Below, piece after piece: positions 52,841 through 64,000 of a DNA stretch of 64,000 bases; positions within the stretch are counted from its first letter, which is position 1; each line of letters begins with the position of its first letter. The stretch is taken from assembly GCA_039545355.1 (NCBI GenBank), contig BCJJ01000001.1:1858570-1922569 (forward strand). Reading direction: 5' to 3'. A program made the position numbers and the translations under genes. The notes beneath the pieces are model-generated. The model was not told the origin of the DNA, did not search any database, and saw only the letters and a program-made list of their open reading frames with translations. The DNA comes from Trichosporon coremiiforme. Taxonomy: Eukaryota; Basidiomycota; Tremellomycetes; Trichosporonales; Trichosporonaceae.

Positions 52841-54666
52841 ATGGCGCCGCCTACCAAGGACCAGCTCGCCCAGATGGACAAGGAGGACCCCCTCAACTGG
52901 ACTCGCTCCGAGTTCGAGATCCCCGACGCCAAGGCGTGCGGCGGTGAGGTCGGTGAGTACTACAGCAGTGCCGGGAAGGTTCTGGTCTACGTGGAGCGCG
53001 CGCTGGACAGCGAGCATGGCGATGAGCCGTCGGGCGATTCGCCCCACTCCTCGTCATGGGTGGAGCTCGAAGCCGGGGGACCGCCAAGCTACCACGGCGC
53101 TCCAACTGTCCGTGAGGCACGCCTACGGCATAGCGTCCTTAGTCTAGCAGCCGCTGCTCCCTCTTACGACTGGTCGGCCGGAGCACAGCGGCACTGCAGC
53201 TTCCTTCTGGGAGGTCTGGAACTCTGCTGACGTCAGACGGCGAGGCCGTTTACTTCTGCGGTAACTCGCTTGGTCTCCTTTCCAAGCGCGGACGCGAGCT
53301 TGTCATGCAGGAGCTTGACACTTGGTCGACCTCGTGAGTTACTATTCTGTGGCTGTCTGCTGCGTTGTCGGAAAGCCTCTGGGCCGCGATCAGAGCCAAT
53401 TTGCGGCTGTCCGAGTGCGCCGCGGATCTCGGACGGCTTGGCTGAGGCGATCAGTCAGGTTGCAGAGCAGATGGCAGCAGTTACTGTGACCGTCTCGAGG
53501 TTTAGCTGACGTTTAGCGCTGTCACTGGCCACTTCAAGCACAAGTACGACCGCCCCTGGAAGCACCTCGATGCTCCCATCACCCCGATCATGGCTGAGCT
53601 CGTCGGCGCCAAGGAGTCAGAGGTCTCGCACTCCGGAACCCTCACCGGCAACCTGCACAACCTCTTCACGACGTTCTACCGCCCGACCCAGAAGCGCTGG
53701 AAGATCGTCATCGAGCGCGGCTCGTTCCCGACCGACTGGTACGCGGCCCACTCGCACCCCAACCTCCACTCCGACATCCTGAGCAAGGAGCAGATCGACA
53801 ACGCCATCATTGCCCTTGAGCCCCGCAAGGGAGAGGACACCTTCCGCGAGGAGGACATCCTGAAGGTCATTGAGGAGAACGGAGACGAGATCGCCCTTGT
53901 CTGGCTCCCGATCGTTCAGTACTACACCGGCCAGTACTTCAACGTCGAGCCTCTGTGCAAGAAGACGCACGAGGTCGGCGCCACTTTCGGTCTCGACATG
54001 GCCCACGGTGTCGGCAACGTCAAGATCGAGCTCGACAAGTGGGGCGTCGACTTCGCCGTGTGGTGCACCTATAAGTACCTCAACGCTGGACCCGGAGCTA
54101 TCGGTGGCTTCTTCGTCCGTGACGGCCTCGACAACGGCGGCCGCCGCATGGCCGGCTGGTGGGGCAACGACCCCTCCGTTCGCTTCGAGATGAAGGAGGA
54201 GTTCCAGGCTACCCCGGGAGCCAAGGGATACCAGCACTCGTGCACTTCGGCCTTGGGCACCATCCCGCTGCTCGGCACCCTCGAGATCATTAAGAAGGCG
54301 GGCTTCGACAACATGCGCAAGAAGGCGGACAAGCTCACGGGCACGCTGCAGGAGCTGCTTGAGGCCTCGCCGTTCTACGTCAAGGAGGCTCCCAAGGAAG
54401 GCGACAACAAGGTCGGCTTCCGCATCCTCACCCCCGAGGCGCCGTGGCGTGGAACTCAGCTCTCGATCGAGATCCTCCCCAAGGTCAAGGGCACGATGCC
54501 CCGCGTCTTCGACCGCATGCTCAAGCAGGGTCTCGTCGGCGACGAGCGCTTCCCGTACGTCATCCGTCTCTCACCCTGTGTCCTCTACAACACGTTCTCC
54601 GACGTCGGCCGCGCTGTCGAGATCCTCAACAAGGCGCTCGAGCAGGAGCAGAAGGAGCAGAAGTAG
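52841..54666 (+). CDS. BNA5: Kynureninase
   Basis: PLP enzyme of tryptophan degradation and de novo NAD synthesis; cleaves 3-hydroxykynurenine to 3-hydroxyanthranilate and alanine in the cytosol. Three exons (52841-52952, 53237-53333, 53517-54666), 452 residues, close to the family size. The short first exons encode MAPPTKDQLAQMDKEDPLNW and DGEAVYFCGNSLGLLSKRG. The third holds SGTLTGNLHNLFTTFYRPT, RKWKIVIE-like KRWKIVIERGSFPTDWYA, IALVWLPIVQYYTGQYFN, the PLP Asp in FGLDMAHGVGNVKIEL, and the Schiff-base Lys in VWCTYKYLNAGPGAIGGFF. It ends LSPCVLYNTFSDVGRAVEIL. Introns of 284 and 183 nt are long for this genome. Confidence 0.95.
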
Positions 54667-56733
54667 ACTAGCCACTCACCTTATATATATCCATTTCGGC
54701 ATCTCACATGTAGCTTTGTACGAAGAAGGCGCAAAAATACTGTTCTGATTATGCACCATTTGGGGTCATTGCGGACATTTGAGCAGAGCGAGCGAGCGAT
54801 CGAGCAGCGAGCCTAGATGAGGCAGCAAGGGGAGAGAGAGTGGCTGCGCGGTACGAGTCAAACGAGTTTCCGGGAGAGGGATACGCAATGTATCTTTGGG
54901 TCAAGCTTCTACAGCCTGTGCTCTATAACCTAAAAGTGAAGCAATTGACTGTTCCTCGACGGGCTCAACATGGGGTCATGATTGGGCAGAGATTGTGAAG
55001 TGCGTGATTCATGATTCAGCGGAGATCGCGTCTGCGTTGCCGGTGCGCTGCGTTGCCGGTGCGGTGCGGTTTGGCTCTACCATGCCGGAAGTGAGAAGAG
55101 AGTCGCCAGCGCGCGGAAGGACCGATACGGGAGGGGATGGGGGCTGGGCCTGGATGCGCGCTGGGCTCGATCCAGAAAAGGGTCGCAATGAGGCTGAGTG
55201 GGTGGGTGGGAGGGAGGCATGCGAGATTGGGTGCCCCGCGCGGCTCCTCGGTCCCAGGTCTCCCAGATCTCTCTCTGCATTTCAACCGGACCGGGACATT
55301 GTCTTCCTTCCCTCCGCTCCTTGCGTCTTCCCTCTTTCCCCTTCCCCACTCTGGCCCAGAGTGGCCACTCTGCGCACCTTACTCGCTACCATCCCAAACC
55401 CTCAAGATCCCTCGTGACCCCCTCGAGACCCCTCTCCCGCCCAACTTTCCATGTCTTCTGGGGCACGTTTCCGCTCACCGCCCTCTGGCGACGGGATGAA
55501 CTTCGGGTGCAACCACAGAAGCCATGCAGCCACCCCGAATAACAGCCGCGGTCCTCCTACGCTTCAACTGACCGCAGGACAGGATCCAAAATAACCTTGT
55601 GGCGTAGCGCTAACGGGATCCATACGTTCGGTCGTGGATCTGGGCCACCCTGCGCTGCCTGCGCTGCCTGCGCTGCCTGCGCTGCCTGTGACCTGCTGCG
55701 CTACAGCCGCGAAAGCGTTCATGCCCCACTCACCTCTATTCCCTCACTGTGTCATTGAACCACTGTGTCACTGCTCTCAACCGAACTACCATTGCTGCAG
55801 CCATCATCACACCCAATGCGGCGCATTGCCCACGCAAGGCGATCTGGAAGGACGTACAGAGGCCGAGACTTGAGACCTGCCGAGGCCATCGCAGCCCCAC
55901 ATCCCCCATTGTCCCCACGTCCCCATGCGCCTCTGTCTGAGCGTTCAGAGTCAGAGTTCCCAGGCCGTATCGAGGTTGCGCTTTGCGGAAGCTCCAATGA
56001 TAGCGTACGCAGCTCTCATACGACCATGCCGCCGATCCGGTCTAAACGGGGTCCCTCAAGGCAGGAAATAACTATGATCCGGCTGTGGTGTGCCTGGCCC
56101 CCCTCTCTTCGTCCCCGATCCCTCGTCACCCCCCACCGGCACTGGCGCCGGGACTTGCGAGTCAACCATTCACGCGACGCGTACCAGTGGTCTCAAGCGT
56201 CTCAAGCGTCCCACCCGCGCAATCCAGATCGGCTTGGGAGCCGGTGGGAAGGGCCAGACGAGGGGAAGCTGAGGGCAGGACCGGCGCAGGACCGGCAAGT
56301 GGCAGGGCACTAGTGCAACACGAGGTGCAGTCGAGCGCCTGAAGTGCCCTCAAGCGTTGCGCAAGCGTACAGCCTTCGAGTTTGTCGCGGATGGCGTCTT
56401 CCCTTTTGCTCTCGACCGGCTCGACCGCGACCTACGGCTGGTGTTCGGGAGAGCGAGAGCACGTTGTTGCGTGCTTATCGATCCCCAGCCCACCTGGCCT
56501 GCTGGGCTGATGGCATCCAGACGCTTGGATAAGCTGATGTTTTCTTTCCGTTCTCTTCTCATCATCACTCAGCGTGCCCAGGTGCCGAATAGAACTCCGG
56601 TCCGACGTCTGACAACAGTCGCTATCGCCCACTTGTTCGACTCTCCCCACAAACCACCACCACCATTCACCGACTCTCCCAACCCTCCCGGCCCCCAGTC
56701 TCCTTGCGGAGCACCGTCAGGCGACGCCGCGCG
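54667..56733. other. 2.1 kb stretch without recognised gene
   Basis: Contains short simple repeats (a 9-base repeat listed separately, TCAAGCGTC doublets near 56190 and 56340, GAGCGAGCGAGC near 54785) and GC-rich frames without family resemblance. The last 150 bases before 56734 are a CT-rich leader for the GT90 gene. No transposon or RNA gene is recognised. Confidence 0.45.
55651..55688. repeat. 9-base tandem repeat, four copies
   Basis: TGCGCTGCC is repeated four times from 55651 to 55686 with two further matching bases. It lies in intergenic sequence between BNA5 and the GT90 gene. Confidence 0.85.
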
Positions 56734-58831
56734 ATGAGGTCCCTCATCCCCTCGCCGCTGAAGCTGGCGCGTCTCGCCTTGTTGATACTCACACTCGCCG
56801 CCCTCCTGCACGTGTCGCTATGGTACGCCCGGCTACTGCACCAGACACACTTCCCTTCCAAGAGTCCCACTAAGGGCTCCGCCTCCGCCGTTCGACGGAT
56901 CTTGGAGCGTCTCCGCGCCGCCCAAGAGCAGCACGCCGTTGAGCACAGCAAGGGCGGCCCAACAGCCCGCGCCGGTGCCAAGAGCGCCGCCGCTCGAGGC
57001 AAGGTGACGGCCAAGGGAAGCCGATGGGGCTGGGGTCGCAGCACGAAGGAGCAAGTCCCGCTGGAGGCGGAGGAGAGGCACAGAGTCGGCGCCAACGGAC
57101 TCATGAGCACGAATGCCGCAGCCGGACATCCGATCTACCAGCTCGTCGCTGATGCGGAGAAGAGGTGGGAAGGAAAGCTGGACAAGGCCAGCCGGAGTCT
57201 GCCTCAGGCCGTGGGCGAGTACAGGAGACGGTACGGACGCGATCCGCCGGCGGGGTTCGAGGCGTGGTGGAACTATGTCAAGCAGAAGAACGTCAAACTG
57301 CCGGATGAGTATGACCAGATTGTAAGTCATCTTGAGTTCCGCTGAATCCTCGTTTGGGACCACGAACTGACGATAGACGCGCGACCTTGAGCCCTTCTGG
57401 GCCATCCGTCCGTCGCACCTGCGCCAGCTTGCCCGCAAGGCGGGGCGAATGGAGGGCTTCTTCGTCCTGATCTGCAGGCGCGGCAGGTGCAGGGCCATCC
57501 TGAACGAGGAGGGTTTGGAGGGCGAGGCACTCCGTGTCGCACGCGAACGAACCCAGGCACAGCTCAACCTCCTCACGCCTGTCCAGCGTTGGATCCCGGA
57601 CATCGAGCTGCCGGTGTACGCACACGACACGCCGTGGCAGTTTGTAGGACACGACCTCAAGTCGAGTCTCGAGGAAGCGACCATGCTTGGAGAATGTGAG
57701 TTCGAGTATAACCACTGGGGATAGCTTACAAGACGCCGAAAGCTGACCGCAGACTACGACGCGGGCTCGGAGATTGACACTCAGCACGTCGGCTGGGCCT
57801 CTGCTTGTGCGCCTACACGTCCACTGCGCTCCTACGATCCCGCCAATGTCACGGCAGAGGCACACACCTTTGTCTCGTCGCACTCGCGCTCAATGGACCC
57901 GTGTCAGAATCCGTCTCTAGTCTCTTCGCAGGGCTTCCTACTCGGCTACGGTGCCGGTCCCCGACCAAGCGAGGAGATCTATCCCGCACTCTCACTTTGC
58001 AAGACGAGCCTGCACGCCGACGTGCTCGGCGTCGTGCACGAGGGCTGGACGGAGGACATCGGCCCTGACCCCGAGTGGGACACGAAGGAGAGCAAAGTCC
58101 TCTGGCGCGGGAGCAACACGGGCGTGTTCGCGAAGAAGGGCTACGGATCCATGAAGGACGGCGCCTGGGCCAAGTCGCAGCGCATGACACTCGTGTCCAT
58201 GACACAGAAGACGACGGGCACGCGCTCCGTGCTCATGCCTTCGCTTCCAGGCCAACCCATTGGCGACGCTGTGGAGAAGCCCTATGCCGATCTCAACTCC
58301 GTCATCGACGTGGGCTTCACCTCGCCCGCGGTGCAGTGCGAGGCGGCGCTCTGCGCCAAGATCGAAAAGGAGTACGCCTTCAAGCCGCGCGTCGGCAAGT
58401 CGGAGCACAACAACGCAAAGTATCTCCTCGACATGGACGGAAATGGGTGGAGTGCGCGCTTCAAGCGGCTCATGTCCTCGCGCAGCGCAGTGCTCAAGGC
58501 CACAATCTTCCCAGAGTGGTACGCGGACCGCGTCCAGGAGTGGATGCACTACATCCCCCTGCGCGCAGACATGGCGGACCTGTACGACGTGACGCAGTTC
58601 TTCCTCGGCGGGGCCGAAGGAACGGAAGGAGAGAAACAAGGGCAGAAGGAGAGAGACGCAATGGGCCAGGCGATTGGAGAGGCGGGGCGGGAATGGAGCT
58701 TCAACTTTTGGAGACACGAGGACATGGTCGCGTACCAGTTCCGTCTTGTTCTTGAACTGGCGAGACTGCTGAATGATGACAGACACGGGGCCAGCTACGC
58801 CCCGCCCATGAGCGATGGGGACATCTTCTAG
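56734..58831 (+). CDS. CAP10-like GT90 glycosyltransferase, type II membrane protein
   Basis: Golgi enzyme of the GT90/CAP10 family, which includes capsule-related and xylosyl transferases of Cryptococcus. Three exons give about 640 residues. A short cytosolic tail and one membrane helix (LARLALLILTLAALLHVSLW) start the protein; a stem with a basic Ala/Gly-rich part follows. The CAP10 region begins around GFEAWWNYVKQKNVKLPDEY and continues with PFWAIRPSHL, SKVLWRGSNTGVF, VDVGF-like SVIDVGFTSPAVQCE, and the nucleotide-sugar end KYLLDMDGNGWSARFKRLMS then KATIFPEWYADRVQEWMHYI. It stops 49 bases short of the stop of the convergent F-box-like gene. Donor and acceptor are not readable from sequence. 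Confidence 0.88.
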
Positions 58832-58880
58832 CCCCGTAACCTCTTACCACACTGTAGACATTGGATACTGATACATAGAC

Positions 58881-61481
58881 TTATGGATTTGTGCTACTTC
58901 CGCCGGTGTTGGCTTCGTCCTGGCCTTGAGAGTCGGGTTCAGCCTGGGACTGGGCCTGTGCCGGCTGTGTGTCAGCCGGCTGTCCAGTCGACAGAAGCTG
59001 TTCCGCCGACAGCTCCTGTCCTCCCAGCCCTCCCTGTGCCGCCTGTCCCGCTTGTTCCGGTGCAGCGGCGTCCTGCAAAGCAACAGCCTGCTGCACCTGC
59101 TGCAGCTGATGCAGCGCCTCAGCCTGCGCCGCAGCCTGCCCCGGCGTGAGCTCCATCGCCTCCACAGCCGCCAACTGCGCCTGGAGTTCCTGTACACGCT
59201 GCACGAACGAGTTATGCGTCGCCAGGCGTTCCTGCCGCTGTAATTGGAATTGAGCCTCCTCGTGCACCATCTGCGCCATGAACTGGTGCAGGAGCGTTTG
59301 CACCTCTTGCTGAAGGTGGACTTGGATTGGGAGCAGGAGGGGTTGGGGGGGTGCTGTCATCTGCCCTCCAGGGACCGATGTTGCACCACCAGGCCCGGCG
59401 CCGTTGCCGGCAGGCTCGCCGTTAGCTTCGGCGTTGGGCAGGTCGTTGGCCTCGTCGTCGCTGTCTGCCGGCGGCGTGCCGATGATCTCGTCGTCCTCGT
59501 GTCCGAACTCGGCCCAGGGCCCTGGATCGCTGTCGCTGCCCCAATCGCCCGGACCGGCATGTTCGTCCACCATGCCGTACGAGACGTACTCGTCCGCACC
59601 GCCAAAGTGTTCCTTGTAATCCCCCCTGTATGCCTGCACGAGCCTTTCTCTCTCTTCCTCGCTCATCGGCTTCGACGGCACGCCGGGCTCGACGGCTCGC
59701 CAGTCCTGGTCCCCTTCGCCCAGAAGGACGGTCACGCCCTCGGGAACCTTCAAACCCTCCAGGTCCTTTGCGCTGTTACATACCAGCTCGAGACGGGTGC
59801 GTGGATGTAGTGGGTACGCCTCCACCCGGCGCGAGGTCGTCGTCTTCCAGAACGTGACTGTGCCGCCGCCTGTTCCCGCGGAGCTCGGGGCGCCGAGCCG
59901 CAACTCGCGCGTAGGCACGCACGTCGCGGACGACTCGAGGGAGAATGCGTCGTCGGGCTCCAGGCCGCGCGCCATGCGCATGCGTACGTGGGGAACAGGG
60001 AGGGACTGCCAGAACCACGCCTCGTGCGCTATGCATGCCGCCGCCGGATCTTTGAAGACGAGGTAGAGGCTCTCAGGGGTGTGTACACGGAGATGGTCGA
60101 GCAGGCGCCAGCGCAGCTTCAGAGCGAGCTGCTTCCGCGCATCGTGCAGGTTGATGGGAAGGCCAGAGAAGTCTTCTGCCGCGTTGACGGGTTCGAATGT
60201 ACGCCCCGTCACGGCATACTGCGGCCGGTCGCTGAGCCATCGCGCTGCTGCCTGTCGCTTCCCCGTGTCCTGGCTGTATACCACGCCCATCATGGCTGCG
60301 TACTCTGCCTTGGTGATCGCGTCTACGTCCCACTCCCCGTCCTTCTTCCTCAGAGACTCGGGCTCCTCTACTTCGGGCGGGGCGTATGGCTCCCAATGCT
60401 CTGATGCTGGCTCGTCGGGAACTGGGTTCGGATACGCGCCGTTGGCGACGTATCGCGGCCTCTGGGCGAGTGCACGAGGCGTCATGTCCGCCTTTTGTCC
60501 ATCGATTGTCTGCTCGTTCAGAACGCTGCTCCACCACTCGGACATCTCGTCCGGCCGCGTTCGGAAGTCGCTTGCCTGTCCCTCGAGTCCGAAGGGCTGG
60601 ATCACATCTGCCGGATCCCTGATGCTGCCGACGACGGTTCGGTCGGGCCGGCTGCAGCGTCCAGCAGCATTCAGGAGGTGGCCTGGCGCCTCGATCGCGA
60701 GGTTCATGAGCTGCAGCTCGAGACGGAGCTTCTTGACGCCGGCCGCCAAACGCAAGGTGTCGAGCATGACGACAGCATCAAATCCCTTGAAGATGGGCAC
60801 GTCGAGCAGGGATAAACTCCAGAGGTGCGGACAGCCAGACACGAGCTGGGGCAAGCGACAGTTTAATGCCGCTTCCTCGTCCAGAGCGAAGGAGTCTAGT
60901 TGCCGTCCCGGCCGCACGGTCAGATGCCTAACGTCCTCGAATTGTGGAGCAAGTCTCTGTAATCGTCTCCCATCGTCGCCGTACAGTAGAGCATAGAGAG
61001 CGTCGAAGTCGAGGTGCGGATGTGACCAGAATGAGCGCCGCGCGAGGGGCAGCAAGCCTCTGCACACCAGCATGGGAGTCAAGAGACCGCGATGAAGGTT
61101 CGTTTCGTACCAGTCTGAGATTAGCTCGGAAGACAGCCAAAAGAGCGTACCATCATGCACCGAGTCGTAATAGAAGTCGAACACACGCCCTATGACCTCG
61201 ATGGGAAGTTTAATCCCAGTCTGCTTGTCGGCTGACTTCCCCGAAACGGCTGTCTCCTTCCCCTTGGCCTTTCCATCCAGCGGCTCAGTAGACATCTCCT
61301 CATCCACCTCCATCTTGTTCTCCACTTCTTCGTCAGCGTCCGTCTTCGCCCGCTTCGCAGCACCTGCGTCCAGGACGTCCACTCCTAGGCGTCAGCCTGC
61401 CAGCTCTGCCTGTGGGCTCCTCGACTTGAAGCACTCACCGCTCCGTTTCCTAGTTACTGGCTCTTCGACTTCGCTGACCAT
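58881..61481 (-). CDS. Large F-box-like protein with Gln-rich coiled-coil tail
   Basis: Two exons joined by a short intron that ends GCTGACGCCTAG (donor GTGAGT near 61436); about 850 residues. The N-terminal 50 residues are charged (KRAKTDADEEVENKMEVDEE). An F-box-like motif follows (IKLPIEVIGRVFDFYYDSV, LTPMLVCRGLLPLARRSFW), then leucine-rich strands (HLWSLSLLDVPIFKGFDAVV, MLDTLRLAAGVKKLRLELQL), an acidic linker, and a Gln-rich coiled coil (LLPIQVHLQQEVQTLLHQFM ... LQAQLAAVEAME). It is not closely related to the family at 4-12 kb. I use the ATG at 61481; an ATG at 61674 would need another weak intron and would overlap the tRNA-Val region. Function unknown beyond possible SCF recruitment. Confidence 0.7.
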
Positions 61482-61678
61482 CTCGTCGCCTTGGTGGTGA
61501 GGAGATGGGAAGAAACTTGGGGCGAACAACCTTCCTCGCCTTGTACGTACGTTGGCCTGGTGAGCGACTGACATCGCGCACAATGACGACACCCCACGGG
61601 GCGATATGATCGGCCACGGAGAGAGGTTGATCTCCGCCCTCGCTGGTCATTTTCCCTTTGGCTGTGTCTGACATTCAA

Positions 61679-61764
61679 GGCCACTTAGCTCAGTTGGTTA
61701 GAGCGTATGCTTAACACTTGAAGCGTTACGCATAAGGTCGGCGGTTCGACCCCGCCAGAGGTCA
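61679..61764 (+). tRNA. tRNA-Val(AAC) with a 12-nt intron
   Basis: D arm GCTC/GAGC around AGTTGGTTA at 61688-61704. Anticodon stem TATGC (61706-61710) pairs with GCATA (61730-61734). The loop TTAACA...C gives anticodon AAC with intron 61717-61728 after position 37. Five-base variable loop. T arm GGCGG-TTCGACC-CCGCC at 61740-61756. The acceptor stem 61679-61685 with 61757-61763 has one G-T pair and one A-A mismatch; discriminator A. TTTTT follows at 61766. It lies head-to-head, about 200 bases from the F-box-like gene start. Confidence 0.85.
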
Positions 61765-63176
61765 TATTTTTGGATTTCGGCTCTCTCCCTTCCCCCCCGT
61801 CTTCGCACGGTCAATTATTTGTCCCCTATGCCTCTATGCCTCAGCATGTCATCACCTACTGTGTACCTCGGCATCGTTGATACCTTCCGAAGTATTCGAG
61901 GTGCGCATGCCTGTTCAATGGTCTGAATAGGAGGCTGCTGAGAACAGCGCCACAGGCATGTGAGGGCATGCGGCCCCCACGCTCGCTAGGCACTGCCAAT
62001 TGCTTGCCCGTCCAAATGGAGCACATGGGCAACGCCGGTCTCGCCCTCAATGGCAAAAGGGGCATGGTGTTTCGGAGTTGGCGGAGCGCAATTCGAGTGG
62101 CCAAGTCCGAAGGAAACCATCTGTGTTCGCCTCTGATGGCATCGCGGCGAGGGAGCGTCGGGACCTAATGAAGCGGCGGCGGTGGCGGAGGGTGGCGCCG
62201 GAGGCGTGGTGCACAAGTTTCAGCCAGCGACGCCCAACGGCGCTAGACGGCGGCGACGGCGGACATATGTCTCACATATCACTTCAGTCGCCCTCCATCC
62301 CCCTTCAGCACCCTTGGGTCTCCAGCCAGGTCGGGCTGTGGCGTAGATCCTCGCCCGCGAAAACTTTATTGCCGCACTTCAGCGGCGAAGCAGACTGCTG
62401 CAGACACTTGCAGACTGCAAGGGAGGCTTAAACAAGGGTGCGAACCGACAGACTGTAGATTTGCTTGATCGGGAATCGGCTTCGGCGTGCGCCGCTGGCT
62501 TTGAATCTGCCGGTATGCCGGACCAGCGGCGCTGCGATGGCCGGAGATTGGCCGAGGTAGAACAGACAAGCATGATAGGCAGCCTGTGTGGACGAAGGGA
62601 GACAGGTGTTGATTGGTGTAGAGAAGGTGAGCTGCTGGGATTGAGTGACTTACGCACGTCTCGAGATCAGTTGGTGGAGTAGAGATGAGTTAGTCACTCC
62701 GCAATCGGTGTCATGTCACACAGGAGAGTGAGTAACCGATACGCCCGAGTTCCGGGTCAGTATGAGGCATGCTGCATCTCGCTACGTTTGGATAGGAAGA
62801 ACCTAGTGACATGCATATGGAACAGATACGTGCTTACAGGGAAACCGCCCCGCCACTCCTGTGCGTCGTGTGTATGGACATGGAATGCGTGAATGGTATG
62901 AATTAAGAGGGCGCGGGCGGGCCAGACACTGCAAGAGCAGTTCTGTAGTTAAGGAGATATAGGGGGATGGAGAACGGAGATTATTGTTCTTGATTAGTTT
63001 AGTCGATACACCATGCGTAAGCACAGAGGAGACGACTGTGCACACCCTGGCGGGCGCGCGGGGATCCGTGCAGAGAGATGCCGGTCCGATGCCGAGTGAT
63101 GTAGAGTATATGCCGATGGGAGAGATCAATGGATGGAGACCACAGAGTGTGGGTTCGCTTCGCTCGCAGAGCGCGC
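61765..63176. other. 1.4 kb stretch without recognised gene
   Basis: Between the tRNA and the aquaporin stop. Open frames such as 62000-62431 (+) lack family resemblance. The last 400 bases are AT-richer and are probably the aquaporin 3' flank. No repeats or RNA genes recognised beyond the tRNA terminator. Confidence 0.4.
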
Positions 63177-64000
63177 TTAGGCGATAACCTTGTTGCCCTC
63201 GGCCTGGCGACCGGCGGGAACGTAGTGGGTCGAGAGGTTGGCGAGGTGGTTCTCGACGCGCTCCATGCGGTCACGCATGTCGAGCTGGTAGCCGTAGGTG
63301 AATCCGTCGTCATCGCAGTCGGGGCCGAGGTTGGTCTCGTACTTGATGTACTTGAGGATGAGGAAGAAGACGGCGGCGAGAGCGGCACCGCAGAGGGGCG
63401 CAATCCAGTAGATCCAGTGGTAGCTGGGGAAGTTGTGGTTGGTAACAGCGGGGCCGAGCGAACGGGCGGGGTTGAGCGAGCCACCAGTGTAGTTGACAGA
63501 GAACATCTCGCAGATGAAGAACGAGAGGCCGATACCGAGGGGAGCGATGAAGGTGGCACGGTTCTTGAAGCCAGCGAGGAGGAGAATCGAGGTGACAAGC
63601 ATGAAGGTCATGAAAAACTCGATGAAGAAACCGCGCGAGACCGAAGCACCACCGCCGAGAGTGGTCTCAGCGAGAAGAGGGCCGGGAGTCAGGACATCAG
63701 CGAGAGCGGCTCCGGCGAGACCACCGAGGAGCTGAGTGATGAACAGGAGAACGCCGCGGATAGGGGTGATAGCACCGACGATGACGAAAGCAGTCGTGAC
63801 AGCAGGGTTGAAGAGACCACCAGAGATACGGAAGAAGCACCAGACGTTGGTGCCGAGCGAGGCACCGAACATGACCGCGATGAAGAACCTAGCTGTCAGC
63901 GATTTACTGGGAGACACAGGTGCGGAGGACGCGGAGGATGGGGACGGGCGGCTGACGTCACAGACCTTGGGTAGGGCCATCGATGATCACGGCCAGACCC
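63177..64000 (-). CDS. Aquaporin (MIP family), N-terminal part beyond right edge
   Basis: Membrane channel for water, possibly small solutes. The 3' exon 63888-63177 is joined to 64000-63962 by a 73-nt intron (donor GTGACG, acceptor GCTGACAGCTAG), which restores AVIIDGPTQG-LFFIAVMFGA. Both NPA boxes are present: GGLFNPAVTTAF and GGSLNPARSLGP. Helices FIAVMFGASLGTNVWCFF, VLLFITQLLGGLAGAALADV, GFFIEFFMTFMLVTSILLLA, FIAPLGIGLSFFICEMFSV and WIAPLCGAALAAVFFLIL are seen. The Arg after the second NPA and the His before it in the filter region suggest the orthodox water-selective group rather than aquaglyceroporins. The first helix and start are missing. A cytosolic tail with KYETNLGPDCDDDGFTYGYQ follows. 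Confidence 0.9.

Noticed and set aside
61482..61674. Upstream coding exon (from ATG 61674) for the large F-box-like gene
   Set aside because: It requires an intron with no recognisable branch motif, and the transcript would have to start inside or beyond the tRNA-Val gene; the ATG at 61481 is simpler.
63129..63974. 281-codon plus-strand open frame over the aquaporin
   Set aside because: Antisense of a well-conserved MIP channel with both NPA boxes.
1..64000. Transposons, CRISPR arrays, prophage or biosynthetic cluster
   Set aside because: No transposase or reverse transcriptase motifs, long terminal or inverted repeats, spaced direct repeats or phage genes were seen; the metabolic genes present belong to different pathways.

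Overview
The window is nuclear DNA from a GC-rich basidiomycete yeast, most likely a tremellomycete of the Trichosporon/Cutaneotrichosporon kind. The pointers are dense intron-bearing genes on both strands; mostly 36-60 nt introns with GTGAGT/GTAAGT-type donors and a GCTGAC or GCTAAC branch motif 5-15 nt before the AG; a CAP10-type GT90 glycosyltransferase; and a classical U2 snRNA. There are no bacterial operons, phage or CRISPR. The species is an inference.

Layout. 0-4 kb: first exons of an ABC-C transporter running off the left edge, then KU80 (end joining). 4.2-12.3 kb: a local family of F-box-like proteins, two intact on +, one intact giant on -, plus two decayed copies between them. 12.6-12.7 kb: U2 snRNA. 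13.4-18.8 kb: a JmjN-JmjC-PHD histone demethylase whose reading frame runs without a stop into a complete dihydrofolate synthase. 19-27 kb: splicing factor SPF30, mitochondrial protease OMA1, V-ATPase subunit C, a zinc polyol dehydrogenase and a short-chain dehydrogenase. 27.5-31.6 kb: a tandem-propeller coronin with a full glycerate-kinase-like P-loop domain between its propellers. 31.6-39 kb: RNA polymerase subunits AC19 and A49, a 2.7 kb gene-poor stretch and a lineage-specific 500-residue protein. 39.4-46 kb: GEN1/YEN1 resolvase with a PIP box, VPS45, and a cyclophilin with two possible starts. 46-48.4 kb: sparse, with an intron-containing tRNA-Leu. 48.4-54.7 kb: a GIT1/PHO84-like transporter, HEM3 (porphobilinogen deaminase) and BNA5 (kynureninase). 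56.7-64 kb: GT90 glycosyltransferase, a large F-box-like protein, an intron-containing tRNA-Val, and most of an aquaporin cut by the right edge.

Most genes are unrelated housekeeping genes, as is normal for a fungal chromosome. The parts that go beyond this are the two unusual multi-domain fusions, the F-box family that is expanding and decaying in place, and three ambiguous bases that all fall at fourfold-degenerate sites of the cyclophilin gene. Exon limits were set by reading splice sites and checking that phase and family alignment agree; none has been confirmed by transcripts.
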